Positions 61,781 to 64,000 of a stretch of DNA of 64,000 nucleotides are shown here, one piece after another; position 1 is the stretch's first letter, and each line of letters opens with the position of its first letter. Origin of the DNA: Toxotes chatareus (lineage: Eukaryota; Chordata; Actinopteri; Toxotidae); contig CM028896.1 of NCBI GenBank assembly GCA_016801885.1, forward strand, positions 2,728,001 to 2,792,000, read 5' to 3'. Below the pieces are notes generated by a model. It was given only the letters and a program-made list of their open reading frames with translations. It ran no database searches and was not told where the DNA came from. The position numbers and the translations under genes were made by a program.

Positions 61781-64000
61781 CACCACACAAATGTCAGACA
61801 TGAAGACAGGACATCAAAAGCACACAATACACTTCCCCAGCTTTTGGTTCTCCTGGCCTTGTTTCTTTTTCAGGTTGCAGTGCTGCAGATTTGTATGAAG
61901 CTATTTTTTTTTTCATCAGTTCATCTGAAACTCTTCAGATTTTCTTTTCATCACTTCATGTTTGATTCCAAGCTGCTTCATTCCTCACTATTCTTCAGTT
62001 TATGCTGTATATTGTGGAATGAAAAAAAAACCCCAAAAACCTTTTCACAGGTATTGTTGCCTTTCATAATATAGGTATAGATACTGGGTGAGATGAGGGC
62101 ATGGCTTCTCTCCCTAAGACTGATGTGTTTTCTCGACTTTCTTTATCATCCACCAGGGTGGAAAATTGTCTTTAGCTCCCCATGATCCACCACAAACAGA
62201 AAGACACGACTTTCACAGTAGAATAAGAAAAATTATAAACTGTATGAAATGGAATGCTATTCTGTGAAGCAGTTATTGCTACTCAGTTCTTTGATTAAAT
62301 CCAGCTTTCACTTCAAATCAGCATGTTAAACTGACAAGAATTATCTTTTTTTTTTTTTTTTAAATCAGTCCCCTCTGATTTACTGAGACAGATTTACAAC
62401 TCGGGGCCCCCCACCTAAACTTGCAATGAAACCTTTGCCCTGGGATGTGAAGTATTGCTAATGTCTGAGGGTATATGGCGCATCTACTGAGACGTTTCCA
62501 AGCAGACAACAGATCGATAGGATTTGATTCAGCCCCGGTGCCTCCCTGCAGTATCATGTGGTGCAATATGATACAATTCAGCACAGTGTAATGCGACATT
62601 ATGACCATTTTCATTGTAATTCTAATAACATATGGCTGCTTGCAAGAGGACATTCTAATTGGTAAACGTGCTAGTTATGGGGAGGGAGAGAGAGAAGGGC
62701 GGTATAAACATCCTATTTGGATCTCATTCATAATACATTAAATTAGTCAACTGTAAATAATATTTTCAAACAAGCAACTGTTTGTTAATGAAGCTTTTCT
62801 GCACTGAGATATTCTGTGTTAACAATGTGAAACAAATGTGTTATTTTACTAGAAAAAAAAGTCAAATAATATGTTGTTTGTTCTCTGGCTGTGTAAACTG
62901 AAAATCAGTATCATAACTTCAATAGAAATCTGGATACTGTATAGCAGAAATACCCCTTTAAAACCCCAACTGTTTGTGTAATTTGACATTATGAACATGT
63001 ATCATGCAGGTTACCTTAAGGTGTTGTGAGTTGTCAAAACATAACCATAGAAAAGTTTAATCATGTTTTACTTGCTAGAAGCAGATATTGTATTTCAAGA
63101 TGGAATATTTTGACAGAAAACAAATTAAAATTGGTTATTAAGAAATGTTTTGTCAGTATCTCTATTTTGCAACTTGCCAGATTACATTTTTATGTAGATA
63201 GATTTTGTGCATTGAAAACATTTTGTTATTATGTGGATAGAAAATGTAAGACAGGTAACATTACATTTCCTACAAAACATATTTGGTGATGCAAATACAA
63301 CGCTATATATTTAAGGCTGGCAATATTTCGTCACTGCTGATTCAGATGGAATATCCTGCTGCTGCTTCTCATATTAAAAGCTTTACATTTTTATTTTATT
63401 ATTGTTTTCTTTAACAAGTGGTAACACATTTCTCTAAAACTCTCTTAGATAGATACATAGTTTGAATACTGACTAATTTAAATGGAGACATTAATCATGT
63501 CGATGTGCTATTATTGTTTTTACTCTCAACATTATTTCCTGTGGTAATAACAACAGTATATGCATCAGTACTTTTACCTTTGTCTTGAAGAGGCTCAAAG
63601 TTCACTCTGTACTGAATCACACCTGTCCTTGAGGACTATGTGTGTGGGGAACAGGATGTTTTTTTTTTTTTTTTTTTTTACCACCATACACGCCTGCTCC
63701 GTTAATACTCAGACTCTGATTAGATTCTTAACTGGACAAAATCTCAGTACTCGACTGAACAAGTCACAGTAGCATTTGGCAGATGGTACTCAGCAGAATT
63801 ATCCACAACAGCATTTCAGCACTGTGAATACCTGCCAGCATATTCTCATCAGACCGAAACAAGGAGAAGAACACTTTCTGGATGCCTCTGCAACTTCATC
63901 TTGTTCCATTAGTGTCCTTAAGCTGAAAATTGCTGCAGTGAATTTGTGTCCCTTTCTGCACGATCAGTCAGGTTTCATGTTCTAGCTTGAGAACCTGCTT

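Larger units (their letters stand above)
60401..64000. other. Gene-free spacer at the right end
   Basis: Holds T-rich runs (60978-60994, 62347-62361, 63659-63679), a (TAGA)n microsatellite, a G-run cluster at 61757 and AT-rich DNA. The block 62390-62660 is repeat-free and evenly composed. The last frames (63560-63985) run through a T-run and have no coding character. No gene was recognised to the window's end. Confidence 0.5.

Overview
The window is vertebrate nuclear DNA, most probably from a ray-finned (teleost) fish. It is almost entirely non-coding. The clues are one spliced exon with a polypyrimidine/AG acceptor, long AT-rich spacers full of microsatellites and homopolymer runs, and decayed transposons of families typical of fish: a Tc1-like element, an L2/CR1-type LINE reverse transcriptase, a second LINE 3' end with poly(A), a tRNA-derived SINE, and a fish-type transposon ORF cluster. 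I see no operons, bacterial signals, CRISPR arrays or rRNA genes. The short open frames are nearly all chance.

Layout. 1-400 is the end of an intron. 401-507 is the last coding exon of a plus-strand gene that ends in TGA. I could not identify this gene. Its 3' UTR follows, with a poly(A) signal near 1004. The rest of the window lies downstream of this gene and looks like a gene desert. A Tc1-like relic with its transposase on the minus strand occupies about 2135-3105. A coding-like minus-strand block lies at 9642-9879, next to a possible small inverted-repeat element (9905-10129). A 21-bp minisatellite sits at 23884-24131 between GGGGCCC-containing flanks. Possible dispersed repeats lie at 26340-26610, 35250-35640 and 43100-43450. 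A minus-strand LINE reverse-transcriptase fragment covers about 40780-41260. A minus-strand multi-ORF DNA-transposon relic covers about 44040-46160 and is the largest once-coding block here. A SINE-like relic lies at 50408-50540, a 115-bp near-palindrome at 53474-53588, a GCTAAC-rich repeat at 57215-57520, and a LINE 3' end with poly(A) at 60221-60400.

Between these are spacers in which I see no gene. Some are compositionally even, rich in homeodomain-type ATTA cores and free of obvious repeats. They could be conserved regulatory elements of the gene at the left edge or of genes outside the window, but that needs alignment to other fish genomes. Apart from the left-edge gene, no complete functional gene can be supported. 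Transposon assignments rest on recognising family-typical peptide and nucleotide motifs by eye, not on a search.
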